From NCBI RefSeq assembly GCF_030696885.1, contig NZ_JAUYRI010000005.1:124001-188000 (forward strand): a stretch of 64,000 nucleotides of DNA. The letters are read 5' to 3'. The notes beneath the pieces were generated by a model. The model saw nothing but the letters and a program-made list of their open reading frames with translations. It ran no database searches and was not told the DNA's origin. Of the stretch, positions 27,347 to 37,589 are shown in pieces. Position 1 is the stretch's first letter. The number at the start of each line of letters is the position of its first letter. This DNA is from Thiobacillus sp. GTDB taxonomy: Bacteria > Pseudomonadota > Gammaproteobacteria > Burkholderiales > Thiobacillaceae. A program made the translations under genes and the position numbers.

Positions 27347-28309
27347 ATGAGCACAGGGCTGGGTGAAATCGTTCTGTACCGGGCGGCCGACGGCGGGCCG
27401 GCGTTGGATGTGCGGCTGGAGCGGGAGACGGTGTGGCTCTCACAAGCTCAGCTTGTGGATTTGTTCCAGCGAGATCAATCCGTTATTTCCAGACATTTAC
27501 GCAATGTCTTCAAGGAGGGCGAATTGCCGGAAGAAAGCAATATGCAAAAAATGCATATTGCCGGTTCTGACAAGCCAGTCGTCTTCTACAACCTCGACGT
27601 CATCATCTCCGTCGGCTACCGGGTCAAATCCCTGCGCGGCACCCAGTTCCGCATCTGGGCCACCAACGTGCTGCGCCAGCATCTGGTGCAGGGCTACACC
27701 GTGCACGCGCAGCGGCTGAAGGAGCTCAACCAGGCGGTGCGACTGGTTGCCGACGTGGCGCATCGCCGCACGCTGAGCGGTGACGAGGCGACCGCGCTGC
27801 TCGAAGTGGTGGCCGACTATGCCTACGCGCTGGAGGTGCTGGACGACTACGACCACCAGCGGGTGCGGCTGGGCGAGGTGTCGGCCGGCCCGGTGGCGGC
27901 GCTGGATCTGGACGAGGCGCGCCAGGTGATCGCCCGCATGGGGGAACGCTTCGGCGCCACCGGTTTGTTCGGCCGGGAAAAGGACGAGGGGCTGGAAGGT
28001 TCGCTGGCAGCGGTGATGCAGAGCTTCGGCGGGCAGGAGATGTATCCCAGTCTGGAAGAAAAGGCGGCGCACCTGCTGTATTTTCTGGTGAAGAACCACC
28101 ACTTCGTCGACGGCAACAAGCGCATCGCGGCAGCGCTGTTCCTGTGGTTTTTGCAGAAGAACCTGGCGCTCTACCGTGCCGATGGCGGCAAGCGCATCGC
28201 AGACAATGCGCTGGTGGCAATGACGCTGCTGATCGCCGAGAGCCGGCCGGACGAGAAGAACGTGCTGACGCGGGTCGTGGTGAACCTGATCAACCGGCAG
28301 AACGCGTGA
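27347..28309 (+). CDS. RhuM-Fic/DOC two-domain protein
   Basis: This 320-residue protein joins two domains. Residues 1-125 match the virulence RhuM type: LSQAQLVDLFQRDQSVISRH (a DNA-binding-like helix pair), then VVFYNLDVIISVGYRVKS and QFRIWATNVLRQHLVQGY. Residues 190-315 form a Fic/DOC domain with HHFVDGNKRIAA (251-262): His251, Asp255, Asn257 and Arg259 are the catalytic-loop residues, and Lys258 in place of Gly recalls Doc. Fic proteins transfer AMP or phosphate to targets. No separate antitoxin gene is adjacent, so the RhuM part may provide control. Confidence in the domains is high, in the activity moderate. Confidence 0.85.
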   Translation: MSTGLGEIVLYRAADGGPALDVRLERETVWLSQAQLVDLFQRDQSVISRHLRNVFKEGELPEESNMQKMHIAGSDKPVVFYNLDVIISVGYRVKSLRGTQFRIWATNVLRQHLVQGYTVHAQRLKELNQAVRLVADVAHRRTLSGDEATALLEVVADYAYALEVLDDYDHQRVRLGEVSAGPVAALDLDEARQVIARMGERFGATGLFGREKDEGLEGSLAAVMQSFGGQEMYPSLEEKAAHLLYFLVKNHHFVDGNKRIAAALFLWFLQKNLALYRADGGKRIADNALVAMTLLIAESRPDEKNVLTRVVVNLINRQNA

Positions 28310-28397
28310 CCAAGAGGGATGCCGGCTGTCCTGCCACGCATGCCGGTGGTGCCGACAGGAATGGACGCGCTGATCGCAGAATGGCATTCTGTTGCCG

Positions 28398-29255
28398 ATG
28401 GACCGCCGGATAAACACCTTGGAACGCCGCAAACCGAGCCGCTTTGAAGGCTTGATCAAAGTCGCCGGCATGCTGCCCTGGTGGTTCGGCGTGGCACTCG
28501 CGCTTGGGGTGTATTTCGGGCTGCACAGCATGGTCGCCAGCGAGGGGACGCTCGTCTGGCAGCCGGACATGACGGACCCATTCCCCAGCCAGGACATTTT
28601 CATCACGCTGGCCATGATCGGCCAGTATCTGTTGCCGCTTGTTTTGCTGCTGGTCGCGGCGGTGTCGGCCTACGACCGCTACAAGAACCATGCCTTGCAC
28701 AAACGGGTGGCGACCAGCCCGGACCGGCGTGCGCTCAGCAATATCAGCTGGCGGCAGTTCGAGGCCCTGGTGAGCGATGCGTTTCGGCGCCGGGGCTATT
28801 CGGTGCGGACGACGGGCAGCGGGATGCCCGATGGCGCTGCAGATCTGACGCTGAAGAAGGACGGCCAAACCTATCTGGTGCAATGCAAGCAGTGGCGCGC
28901 GTCGCGGGTGGGCGTCAACACGCCGCGCGAACTCTATGACGTGATGGCATCCCGCAGCGCGGCCGGTGGTTTTGTGCTGACGTCGGGCATTTTCACCGAC
29001 GAGGCCCGCGCGTTTGTCCGCAGCAAGAACATCGAACTGATGGACGGCAAGGCGCTGCTGGAGTTGATTGGCAAGGTGCGTGCGCCGGTCAAGTTTTTTC
29101 GGGACCCGCTCAGCATCAATACGACTGGCGCGCCTTTTTGCCCGGAATGCCAAAGCCGGATGGTGATGCGCAAGGCCAAACACGGCCCCAATATGGGCAA
29201 GGACTATTGGCGCTGCGCACGCCACCCGGACTGCAAGGGCACGCGGCAGGCCTGA
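28398..29255 (+). CDS. membrane-anchored Mrr-like restriction endonuclease with zinc ribbon
   Basis: This 285-residue protein has three parts. Two membrane helices (about residues 26-44 and 69-91) anchor it. An Mrr-type PD-(D/E)XK domain follows: [17 protein letters not shown] (119-135), Asp149 in GAADLTLKK and the QCK motif in YLVQCKQWR (Gln162-Lys164). A C-terminal four-Cys ribbon (Cys248, Cys251, Cys273, Cys279) resembles topoisomerase zinc fingers. Such membrane Mrr-like proteins are common but poorly studied; restriction of incoming DNA is possible. I chose ATG 28398; a TTG at 28392 is an alternative. Confidence 0.85.
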   Translation: MDRRINTLERRKPSRFEGLIKVAGMLPWWFGVALALGVYFGLHSMVASEGTLVWQPDMTDPFPSQDIFITLAMIGQYLLPLVLLLVAAVSAYDRYKNHALHKRVATSPDRRALSNISWRQFEALVSDAFRRRGYSVRTTGSGMPDGAADLTLKKDGQTYLVQCKQWRASRVGVNTPRELYDVMASRSAAGGFVLTSGIFTDEARAFVRSKNIELMDGKALLELIGKVRAPVKFFRDPLSINTTGAPFCPECQSRMVMRKAKHGPNMGKDYWRCARHPDCKGTRQA

Positions 29256-29302
29256 ACGGGTGGCCGCTGTCCATTTTCACCGTGGCTGACGAACCCAATC
29301 AA

Positions 29303-29848
29303 GTGGAGTACCTCCTGAGCGAAGCCAGCCTGCGCGATTTGACGACGCGCTTTCCCCGTCCCGGTCGCATCGAGGCGATCTACCTGCGGCCGCAGCGCCG
29401 CGGCGAGGTGGCGGCGGTGGATTCCGTGATGGCGATAGCCGGGGTGGGGCTGGATGGCGACCACTACGCACAGCCGTCACGCAGCCGGACAGAAGGCGGC
29501 AAGCGGCAGGTGACGCTGATCCAGGCCGAGCATCTGCCGGTGCTGGCGGCCCTGTCCGGACAGGCGCAAGTGGACGCGGCCGGGCTGCGGCGCAACCTGG
29601 TGGTGGCGGGGCTGAATCTGCTGGCGGCGCGCACGCTGTTTCGCGACCGGCCGCTGGTGCTGCGCATTGGCGATGCGGTGATGCTGGAACTGACCGGCGA
29701 GTGCGATCCCTGCTCGCGGATGGAAGCGGTGCTGGGGCCGGGCGGGTATAACGCCATGCGCGGGCATGGCGGCGTCAATGCACGCATTCTGACGGGCGGA
29801 CTGATCCGGGTGGGCGATGCGGTGGGGTGTGAAGCGGCACCGGGCTAG
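29303..29848 (+). CDS. MOSC-domain protein
   Basis: This single-domain MOSC protein of about 181 residues starts at an inferred GTG. MOSC domains bind sulfur-carrying molybdenum cofactor or handle reactive N-hydroxylated compounds. The family pattern is clear: [16 protein letters not shown] at the start, [35 protein letters not shown] and the Cys-containing [13 protein letters not shown], then [15 protein letters not shown]. The start is uncertain; GTG 29282 would add seven residues, and neither has a clear ribosome site. Confidence 0.8.
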   Translation: MEYLLSEASLRDLTTRFPRPGRIEAIYLRPQRRGEVAAVDSVMAIAGVGLDGDHYAQPSRSRTEGGKRQVTLIQAEHLPVLAALSGQAQVDAAGLRRNLVVAGLNLLAARTLFRDRPLVLRIGDAVMLELTGECDPCSRMEAVLGPGGYNAMRGHGGVNARILTGGLIRVGDAVGCEAAPG

Positions 29849-29962
29849 CATGCTGCATCGAGACAGGTGCGCCGCGCGCGCCCAGTCTGGCTATCATGAG
29901 AACGTATATTCCGGTGCCGGCCTGGCCAGGCGCCGCAACGCAAGCAACCAGGAGGAAGACGT

Positions 29963-30202
29963 ATGAAAATCGGACACATTGCATGGCCGTTGTTGGGAAT
30001 CGCCGGCATGGCGATGGCGCAGGGGGACTACTCGACGACCGCGCCGGCCGCAGCAGTGGTGCAGGAACCCACACCGCAACAGGTGGTGGTAAGAACCAGC
30101 ACCCGGCCGCTGAAAGAAACCGGACCGGATCTGCGGCGTTGCCTCGAGCTGAAAACCCAAGCGGCGATCATCCGCTGCGCCGAGACCGGCCGCAGACGGT
30201 AA
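29963..30202 (+). CDS. small secreted hypothetical protein
   Basis: This 79-residue product has a signal peptide MKIGHIAWPLLGIAGMAMA cleaved near residue 19. The mature part is polar: an Ala/Pro/Val-rich linker, then TGPDLRRCLELKTQAAIIRC with two cysteines 12 apart that could form a disulfide. AACCAGGAGGA precedes the ATG. I do not recognise the family. It lies 44 bases before the GGDEF-EAL gene and may share its transcript. Confidence 0.7.
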   Translation: MKIGHIAWPLLGIAGMAMAQGDYSTTAPAAAVVQEPTPQQVVVRTSTRPLKETGPDLRRCLELKTQAAIIRCAETGRRR

Positions 30203-30246
30203 GCGGAAAACCGGCACGCGAGGTGTTCTGGAGGGAGACTCGATCG

Positions 30247-33200
30247 ATGCGTCAGGGCAGTCGTATGCCGCAGTTGCGATCAGTACAGCTGGTTCTGGTT
30301 GCCGGCGTGGCCGGATTTCTGGTCGGGCTGGCGGGCATTCTGCTTGCGCAGGATGTGCTGTGGATCCGTTTTTTCGACAACCTGCACTGGACGGCGGGAA
30401 CCCTCACCGCGGCGGCCCTGGCGTGGTTCGGGGTGCGCGCGGCGCCGGTCGATAGCGCACGGGGGCTGCGCTGGATCGCGATCGGCCTCAGCGCGTATGC
30501 GGTCGGGCAGCTGATCTGGAACGTGCAGACGCTGCTTGGCTTTACCGGCTTCCCGACACCTTCCGACCTGTTTTATCTGTGGCTGGGCCCCTGCGTTGCG
30601 GCAGGCTTGCTGATCGAGGCCTTTCGTCTGGCCGACCGCACCCAGCGCAAGACCCTGGCGCTGGATGCCGCCATCCTTGCCATTGCCGTCCTGACGCTGG
30701 TGCTGGTGCTGTATCTGCCCAGGCGCGGCGATACGGCGCTGCTGCCGCTGGCCGTGCTGGTGACTTATCCGGTGAGTCTGCTTGCGGCAGTATGTATCGG
30801 CCTGGTTGCAGCGCCCACCCTGCGTTTGAAGTTTTCGTGGAGCTATGCGCTGTTCCTGCTTTCGCTGCTGGGCACGGGCGCGTGCTGGATGGGGTGGAAC
30901 GCGCTGGCGCTTGATGGCACTACCCTCGACGGGGCCTGGTTCAACAGCCTGTTTTCCGTGTCGGTGATGGGAATGGGCCTGGCCACGCTGTACTGGAACA
31001 TCGAAATCTCGAGCAATGCCGCATGGGAGCGATGGAGCGAAGGGGCGCTGCGTGTGCTGCCGCTGGCAGCGGTCGTGCTGGCCAGCCTGGCGGTGCTCCT
31101 GTCTGAACCCAACGACGGCATACCCCAGGCGGTCCATCACGTAATCGACATGGGTGCGCTGGTGGTCATCGTACTGGCCATGCTCAGGCAAGGCATGCTG
31201 CTGAAGGAACACGCCCTGCTGAAAACCGTTACCCGCAAACTGGAAGAAAGCGAGCAGCAAAAACACCAGATCCTGAATACATTGCCCGACCTCATCTGGC
31301 TCAAGGATGCGAATGGGGTCTACCGCATGGGCAATCCGGCTTTGGCGCGTTTTTTCGGTGTCCCCGAAGCGGAGGTTGTGGGCAAGACCGATTTTGATTT
31401 TTTTGAACCCGAGCAGGCGCGCCTGTTTCGTCAGATGGACCAGGCGGCCGTGGATGCCGGGCGGGCCAAGCAGAACGAGGAATGGGTGATCGCTGCAGAC
31501 GGAGGCACGATACTGGTCGAGACCATCAAGACACCCCTGTGCGACCGCAGTGGCAAGGTCATCGGTGTGCTGGGCGTTGCGCGCGACATCACTGAACGCG
31601 AGCGCGCAAGCCGTCAAGTGGCGCTGCTGGATTTCGCACTGGACCATGTAAAGGAAGCGGCCTATATGGCCGACGAGCAAGGCTGTTTTCACTATGTAAA
31701 CAGTGAGGCGTGCAGGGTGTTGGACCATACGTGCGACGCGCTCATGAACATGCGGGTGATAGACGTCGACAACGTGATCACGCAGCCCGAGCAGTGGCAG
31801 GCGCTCTGGGATCAACTTAAGGAGCTCAAGACCCTCATCTTCGAGAGCCATCACAAGGCGCGCGATGGCACGGTGTTCCCGGTGGAAATCAACGCCAATT
31901 ATTTCGAGTTTTCCGGTCAGCCCTATGTGCTGGGCCTGGTGCGCGACATCACCGAGCGCAAGCAGGTGGAGCAGCAGATCCGTGACCTGGCCTATTTCGA
32001 TGTGCTGACCCAGTTGCCCAACCGGCGGTTGCTGATGGACCGCCTCGGCCATGCGCTGGCTACCAGCGAGCGCAGCCAGGCGTACGGCGCGCTGATGATC
32101 CTGGATCTGGACCATTTCAAGACGCTCAACGACACCCAGGGCCACGATGTCGGCGACCGGCTGCTGGTTGAAGTGTCGCGACGCCTGACTGCCAATGTGC
32201 GCCAGCAGGACAGCGTGTGCCGCCTGGGCGGCGACGAATTCGTGGTGCTGCTGGAAGGCCTGGGCCCGGACGAGGCGCACGCCGTCAGCCAGGCTGAGAC
32301 GATCGCGGAGAAGGTGCGTTTCGCGCTCAACCAGCCCTATGCGCTGGACGTCAGCGGCATGAAATTCCACAGCACCACCAGCATCGGCCTGGCGCTGTTC
32401 CGCGGGCAGGGGGCTTCGACCGATATGCTGATGAAACAGGCCGATGTTGCGCTCTACCAGGCCAAGGATGGCGGACGCAATCTGGTCCGTTTTTTCAACC
32501 CGGCGATGCAGGCGGCGATCGACTCGCGCATGGTGATGGAAGCGGCGTTGCGTCAGGCATTGGACAAGGGCGAATTCCGGCTCTATTACCAGCCCCAGGT
32601 TGATCAGGACGGCGGCCTGATTGGAGCCGAGGCCCTGCTGCGCTGGCTGCCAGCGAACCCGGGCATGGTGTATCCGGCCGAATTCATTCCGCTTGCCGAG
32701 GAGACCGGACTCATCCTGCCGATCGGAAAATGGGTGCTGGATACGGCCTGCGCCCAGCTCAAGATATGGGAGCGCGATCCGCGTACGCGCGCGCTCCAGA
32801 TGTCGGTCAATGTCAGTGCGCGGCAATTCCATCAGCCCGACTTCGTGGAAACGGTGCAGCAGAGCCTCACGTCGAGCGGCATCGATCCGTCCCGCCTCAA
32901 ACTTGAGCTAACCGAGAGCGTGGTGCTCGACAACGTTGATGCGGTGATCAGGCAAATGCAGCAGCTCAATGCGCTGGGGGTGAGCTTCTGCCTGGATGAC
33001 TTCGGGACCGGCTATTCGTCCTTGTCCTACCTCAAGCGCCTGCCGCTGGACCAGGTGAAGATCGATCAATCCTTTGTCCGCGATGTGACGGTGGATGCCA
33101 ACGATGCTGCCATCGTGCGGGCCATCATGGCGCTGAGCCGCTCGCTGGGCTTGCAGGTCATTGCCGAGGGCGTGGAAACCCAGGCGCAGCGGGATTTTCT

Positions 33201-33294
33201 GCTGGCGAACGAGTGCAGGGCGTATCAGGGGCTGCTGTTCTGCCGCCCGATCCCAATCGACGAATGGGCCAGCCTGCTGGCCCCGGCTGCCTGA
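30247..33294 (+). CDS. membrane PAS-PAS-GGDEF-EAL cyclic-di-GMP enzyme
   Basis: This 1015-residue inner-membrane protein may both make and degrade c-di-GMP. Residues 10-315 hold about nine membrane helices, a sensory region of unknown ligand. Two PAS domains follow (about 335-450 and 455-570), each ending in a VRDITER/ARDITER type motif. The GGDEF domain has an intact GGDEF (661-665) and an inhibitory RxxD site (652-655). The EAL domain has EAL at 795-797, DDFGTGYSSLSYLKRLPLDQ and VIAEGVET, so both halves look active. The ATG at 30247 follows GGAGGGAG. It complements the HD-GYP enzyme at 8.7 kb. Confidence 0.94.
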   Translation: MRQGSRMPQLRSVQLVLVAGVAGFLVGLAGILLAQDVLWIRFFDNLHWTAGTLTAAALAWFGVRAAPVDSARGLRWIAIGLSAYAVGQLIWNVQTLLGFTGFPTPSDLFYLWLGPCVAAGLLIEAFRLADRTQRKTLALDAAILAIAVLTLVLVLYLPRRGDTALLPLAVLVTYPVSLLAAVCIGLVAAPTLRLKFSWSYALFLLSLLGTGACWMGWNALALDGTTLDGAWFNSLFSVSVMGMGLATLYWNIEISSNAAWERWSEGALRVLPLAAVVLASLAVLLSEPNDGIPQAVHHVIDMGALVVIVLAMLRQGMLLKEHALLKTVTRKLEESEQQKHQILNTLPDLIWLKDANGVYRMGNPALARFFGVPEAEVVGKTDFDFFEPEQARLFRQMDQAAVDAGRAKQNEEWVIAADGGTILVETIKTPLCDRSGKVIGVLGVARDITERERASRQVALLDFALDHVKEAAYMADEQGCFHYVNSEACRVLDHTCDALMNMRVIDVDNVITQPEQWQALWDQLKELKTLIFESHHKARDGTVFPVEINANYFEFSGQPYVLGLVRDITERKQVEQQIRDLAYFDVLTQLPNRRLLMDRLGHALATSERSQAYGALMILDLDHFKTLNDTQGHDVGDRLLVEVSRRLTANVRQQDSVCRLGGDEFVVLLEGLGPDEAHAVSQAETIAEKVRFALNQPYALDVSGMKFHSTTSIGLALFRGQGASTDMLMKQADVALYQAKDGGRNLVRFFNPAMQAAIDSRMVMEAALRQALDKGEFRLYYQPQVDQDGGLIGAEALLRWLPANPGMVYPAEFIPLAEETGLILPIGKWVLDTACAQLKIWERDPRTRALQMSVNVSARQFHQPDFVETVQQSLTSSGIDPSRLKLELTESVVLDNVDAVIRQMQQLNALGVSFCLDDFGTGYSSLSYLKRLPLDQVKIDQSFVRDVTVDANDAAIVRAIMALSRSLGLQVIAEGVETQAQRDFLLANECRAYQGLLFCRPIPIDEWASLLAPAA

Positions 33295-33321
33295 TTATTC
33301 AGGCGCGGGGTCGATTGCCGG

Positions 33322-33675
33322 TTACTGCACCGGCATCGGCTTGTTGTCGTTGAGGTTGAGCCAGCCCTTGGCGATGCGGTAGATATACCAGACGAAGGCC
33401 ACGCCCCACACCACCCAGCCGATCAGGATCAGGAAGGTGATCCAGCCCACCACGAACCACAACAGGCTCCACCAGAAGGTGCTGATCTGCCAGCGGAAGT
33501 GGCTTTCGAGCCAGGTGCCCTGGACGTCTTCCCGCTTGATGTAGTTGAGCACGATGGCGACGATGGCGGAAACGCCGATAAACAGCGACAGCGCATACAA
33601 GGCATAGGTGACCGTGGTCAGGGTCTTGAGGCTGGCGATCTTGCTGTCGGCGACGGGGGCGGTGTCCATGTTCAT
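33322..33675 (-). CDS. DUF4870-like three-helix membrane protein
   Basis: This 117-residue protein has three membrane helices: TVTYALYALSLFIGVSAIVA, FWWSLLWFVVGWITFLILIG and VVWGVAFVWYIYRIAKGW. The arrangement, the YIKREDVQGTWLESHFRWQ loop and the WYIYRIAKGWLNLNDNKPM end are typical of small DUF4870-type membrane proteins, which have no known function. The start codon overlaps the stop of the upstream protease gene in TGATG, so translation is coupled. Met at 33669 is an alternative start. Confidence 0.85.
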   Translation of the reverse strand: MNMDTAPVADSKIASLKTLTTVTYALYALSLFIGVSAIVAIVLNYIKREDVQGTWLESHFRWQISTFWWSLLWFVVGWITFLILIGWVVWGVAFVWYIYRIAKGWLNLNDNKPMPVQ

Positions 33676-34451
33676 CAGCGTGCTTTCTGGTAGATGGGCA
33701 TCATTTGGGGCACCAGCGCGTTCAGGGCCTGAATGCGGTTGGCGGGCGCGGGGTGGGTGCTGAGGAACACGGGCGGGCCGCCGCCGCTGGCGGTGGCCAT
33801 TTTTTCCCACAGCCGCACGGCGGCATTCGGATCGTAGCCGGCGCGGGCGGCGAGCTCGATGCCATAGCGGTCGGCTTCGCTTTCGCCTTGGCGGCTGTTG
33901 GGCAGGGTCAGCGCAATGTCGGCCACCGGCGCCAGGATGCTGAGATCGCGGCCGGCGACGATGGAGCCGAGCGCCACGCCGCCCTGCATGGCCATGGCGC
34001 GCGACATGCGCTCGCGGCCGTGTCCGAGGATGGCGTGGGCGATTTCGTGGCCCATGATCTGGGCGATTTCGTCATCGCTGAGCTTCAACTTTTCGACGAT
34101 GCCGGTGTAGATCGCCATCTTGCCGCCGGGCATGCACCAGGCGTTGAGTGAAGGGTCGTCGATCACCGCCACTGACCATTTCCACTCGCGGCTGGGCGCA
34201 TACATGTTGCCGGCCTGCACGATCAGCCGGTCGGTGATGCGCTTGACGCGGGCATTCAGCGCGGCGTCGCTGCTGAGCTTGCCTTTCTTTTGCGCGTCGG
34301 AAATCGTTTGCGTGTAGGCCTGCGCTGACGCGGATTGTGCCTGTTCTTCCGACACCAAAGACAGCTGACTCCTACCTGATACCGGGTTCTCCTGGCAGGC
34401 CGCCAGGCTGGCGACGGCGACGATGCCGGTAAGTGCGAGCTTGAATTTCAT
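33675..34451 (-). CDS. M48-family metalloprotease, lipoprotein
   Basis: This 258-residue periplasmic zinc protease has the lipobox SLAAC with Cys19, so it should be lipid-anchored. The catalytic motif is MGHEIAHAILGHGRERM (HEIAH at 135-139), with the third zinc ligand Glu in GESEADRYGIELAARAG. It resembles the LoiP/BepA group of outer-membrane quality-control proteases without a TPR domain. It is co-transcribed with the small DUF4870-like gene. A role in envelope protein turnover follows from the family. Confidence 0.92.
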   Translation of the reverse strand: MKFKLALTGIVAVASLAACQENPVSGRSQLSLVSEEQAQSASAQAYTQTISDAQKKGKLSSDAALNARVKRITDRLIVQAGNMYAPSREWKWSVAVIDDPSLNAWCMPGGKMAIYTGIVEKLKLSDDEIAQIMGHEIAHAILGHGRERMSRAMAMQGGVALGSIVAGRDLSILAPVADIALTLPNSRQGESEADRYGIELAARAGYDPNAAVRLWEKMATASGGGPPVFLSTHPAPANRIQALNALVPQMMPIYQKAR

Positions 34452-34573
34452 GATGACTCCTAAAATGGTTTGATGCCGAACCTACCCGAAAGGGCGTTAA
34501 ACCGGCAATTGCCGGACCCGCACTCCGGGTAAGGCGTCAGGTTGGACAACAATCCACCTTAGCAAATCTGGAG

Positions 34574-35398
<825 letters not shown>

Positions 35399-35448
35399 GG
35401 TGGTTTCCTGTCGTTGAGTAGTGGGAATTCAGTAGAGAACCAGGTGCT

Positions 35449-36642
35449 TCACACCTGGCCGACGAAGCGGACGATGCGCCCGGCCGCCTCGACGCAGGCG
35501 TCGTGGCTGTCAACCAGCGCGATGCGAACGAAGCCCTTGCCGGGGTTGACGCCGGCGGCGTCGCGCGCGAGATAGCTGCCGGGCAGCACGGTGACGTGCT
35601 GTTTTTCATACAGGCCGCGGGCGAACGCGGCATCGTCGCCGCCCGGCACCCGCCCCCACAGGTAGAAGGCGGCGTCGGGTGCGTCGAAGCTCAGCACATT
35701 TTTCAGAAGCGGCATCACGGCGGCGAATTTTTCGGCGTACTGGCGGCGGTTGTCGGCCACGTGCGCCTCGTCGTTCCATGCGGCGATGCTGGCCGCCTGC
35801 ACCGCCGGGCTCATCGCGCTGCCATGATAGGTGCGGTAGAGCAGAAAGGCCTTCATCAGCGCGGCATCGCCCGCCACCATGCCGGAACGCAGGCCGGGCA
35901 CGTTGGAGCGCTTGGACAGCGAGTTGAAGACGATCAGGTTTTTGAAGCCGCGGCCGAGCTGCTGTGCGGCGGTCAATGCGCCGAGCGGCGGAGCACCTTC
36001 CTCGAAGTAGATCTCCGAATAGCATTCGTCGGCGGCGATGACGAAACCATGCTGGTCGGACAGCGCGAACAGTTCTTTCCAGTCGGCCAGCGACATCACC
36101 TTGCCGGTGGGGTTACCGGGCGAGCAGACGTAGATCAGGTTGACCTGCTCCCATAAATCTTCCGGCACGCGCGACCAGTCCATCCTGAAATCGTTGTCCG
36201 GCAGCGTGTTGAGGAAGAAGGGGCGGGCGCCGGCCAGCAGCGCGGCGCCTTCGTAGATCTGGTAGAAGGGGTTGGGCGAAATGACGACGCGGCGGCCATG
36301 GCGACTGGAATCGACGCTGGCCTGGGCAAAGGCGAACAGCGCCTCTCTTGATCCATTGACCGGCAGCACCTCGGTGGCAGGGTCGAGCTTGACGCCGTAT
36401 CGGCGCTCGGCCCACGCGCAAATCGATTCGCGCAGCGCATCCGAGCCCTGAGTGATGGGATAATTCGCGAGCCCGCCCAGCCCTGCGATCAGCGCGTCCT
36501 TGATGAACTGCGGCGTGGGATGTTTGGGCTCGCCGATCGACAGGTTGATCGGGCTGAGGTCGGGATTCGGCGTCACCCCGGCAAACAGCTCGCGCAACTT
36601 TTGAAACGGATAGGGATGGAGTTGTTCGAGACGCGGATTCAT
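35449..36642 (-). CDS. dapC: succinyldiaminopimelate transaminase
   Basis: This PLP-dependent class I aminotransferase of the DapC type has 397 residues and acts right after DapD. Motifs are LSIGEPKHPTPQFI near the start, NGSREALFAFAQ for cofactor binding, VIAADECYSEIYFEEGAPPL with the PLP-contacting Asp/Tyr, and SLSKRSNVPGLRSG with the Schiff-base Lys. I start at ATG 36642 (MNPRLEQLHPYPFQKL); an upstream in-frame ATG at 36672 adds ten unlikely residues. It is divergent from the EamA gene, with 41 bases between starts. Confidence 0.95.
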   Translation of the reverse strand: MNPRLEQLHPYPFQKLRELFAGVTPNPDLSPINLSIGEPKHPTPQFIKDALIAGLGGLANYPITQGSDALRESICAWAERRYGVKLDPATEVLPVNGSREALFAFAQASVDSSRHGRRVVISPNPFYQIYEGAALLAGARPFFLNTLPDNDFRMDWSRVPEDLWEQVNLIYVCSPGNPTGKVMSLADWKELFALSDQHGFVIAADECYSEIYFEEGAPPLGALTAAQQLGRGFKNLIVFNSLSKRSNVPGLRSGMVAGDAALMKAFLLYRTYHGSAMSPAVQAASIAAWNDEAHVADNRRQYAEKFAAVMPLLKNVLSFDAPDAAFYLWGRVPGGDDAAFARGLYEKQHVTVLPGSYLARDAAGVNPGKGFVRIALVDSHDACVEAAGRIVRFVGQV

Positions 36643-36683
36643 TGCAGCGTAGAGTCTGATTAAGCCCCACATTATAAAGCCCC

Positions 36684-37589
36684 ATGCCCTCGATTCCCCT
36701 GCAGCGCACCCTTGCCATCAGCAGCCTGTTCTATGCCGCCACCTTGTGGGGGCTGATGTGGTATCCCTACCGGCTGCTCAACGACGCGGGCGTCGGCGGT
36801 ATCGCGTCGAGTTTCATTACCTATGTCGTGCCGCTGCTGGTGGTCGGCTGGCTGCATGCCCGCGAGCTGCAGCACGCGCGCGGCCGCTGGATATGGCTGG
36901 CCGCGCTGGGGCTTGCGGCAGGCTGGACCAACCTGGCCTATGTGCTGGCGATGCTGCAAGGCGAGGTGGTGCGCGTGCTGCTGCTGTTTTTTCTGTCGCC
37001 GCTGTGGACCGTGCTGTTCGCGCGTTTCCTGCTGCACGAAAAACTCAACCGCGCCGGCTGGGCGGTGATGGCGCTGGCGGCGGGCGGCGCGATGGTGATG
37101 CTGTGGCAGCCCAACGGCGACCTGCCGTTGCCGACCAACCGGGCCGAGTGGCTGGCCTTGTCGGCGGGCGTGATGTTTGCGATGAGCAATGTCATCAGCC
37201 GCCACCTGGGCGGCGTCACCGAAGGCGCCAAGTCGGTGTCGGTGTGGGCCGGCGTGGGCGTGCTGACGGTGGTCGGCCTCGCGCTCTATCCGGGCGAGCT
37301 CGACTTCATCGCAGGCGCAGATAGCTACACCTGGCTGCTGCTGCTCGGCGTGGGCATCGCGATCGGCAGCATGACATATGCGGTGCAGTTCGGCCTGGCG
37401 CGCGTGCCGGCCAACCAGGCCATCGTGATCTTTTTGTTCGAACTGGTGGTGGCGGCGGTGGCGGCGTATTTTTTGTCCCGCGAACGCATGGGCCCGCAGG
37501 AGTGGGTGGGCGCGATCATGATCGTGGCCGCCAGCCTGTTCTCCGGCCACATGGAAGATGACCAGGTGAAAGCGAAAACCGATGTCTGA
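36684..37589 (+). CDS. EamA/DMT-family transporter
   Basis: This 301-residue inner-membrane protein has ten helices and two EamA repeats (about 10-140 and 155-290). Typical features are LFYAATLWGLMWYPYR at the start, VVRVLLLFFLSPLWTVLFAR and LARVPANQAIVIFLFELVVAAV, which carries the second-repeat 'P..A.....E' pattern. Family members export amino acids or metabolites; the substrate is unknown. The stop overlaps the next start by eight bases. Confidence 0.9.
   Translation: MPSIPLQRTLAISSLFYAATLWGLMWYPYRLLNDAGVGGIASSFITYVVPLLVVGWLHARELQHARGRWIWLAALGLAAGWTNLAYVLAMLQGEVVRVLLLFFLSPLWTVLFARFLLHEKLNRAGWAVMALAAGGAMVMLWQPNGDLPLPTNRAEWLALSAGVMFAMSNVISRHLGGVTEGAKSVSVWAGVGVLTVVGLALYPGELDFIAGADSYTWLLLLGVGIAIGSMTYAVQFGLARVPANQAIVIFLFELVVAAVAAYFLSRERMGPQEWVGAIMIVAASLFSGHMEDDQVKAKTDV

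Noticed and set aside
30280-32832. 850-codon open frame on the minus strand
   Set aside because: It is antisense to the PAS-GGDEF-EAL gene; the sense product has every expected motif.
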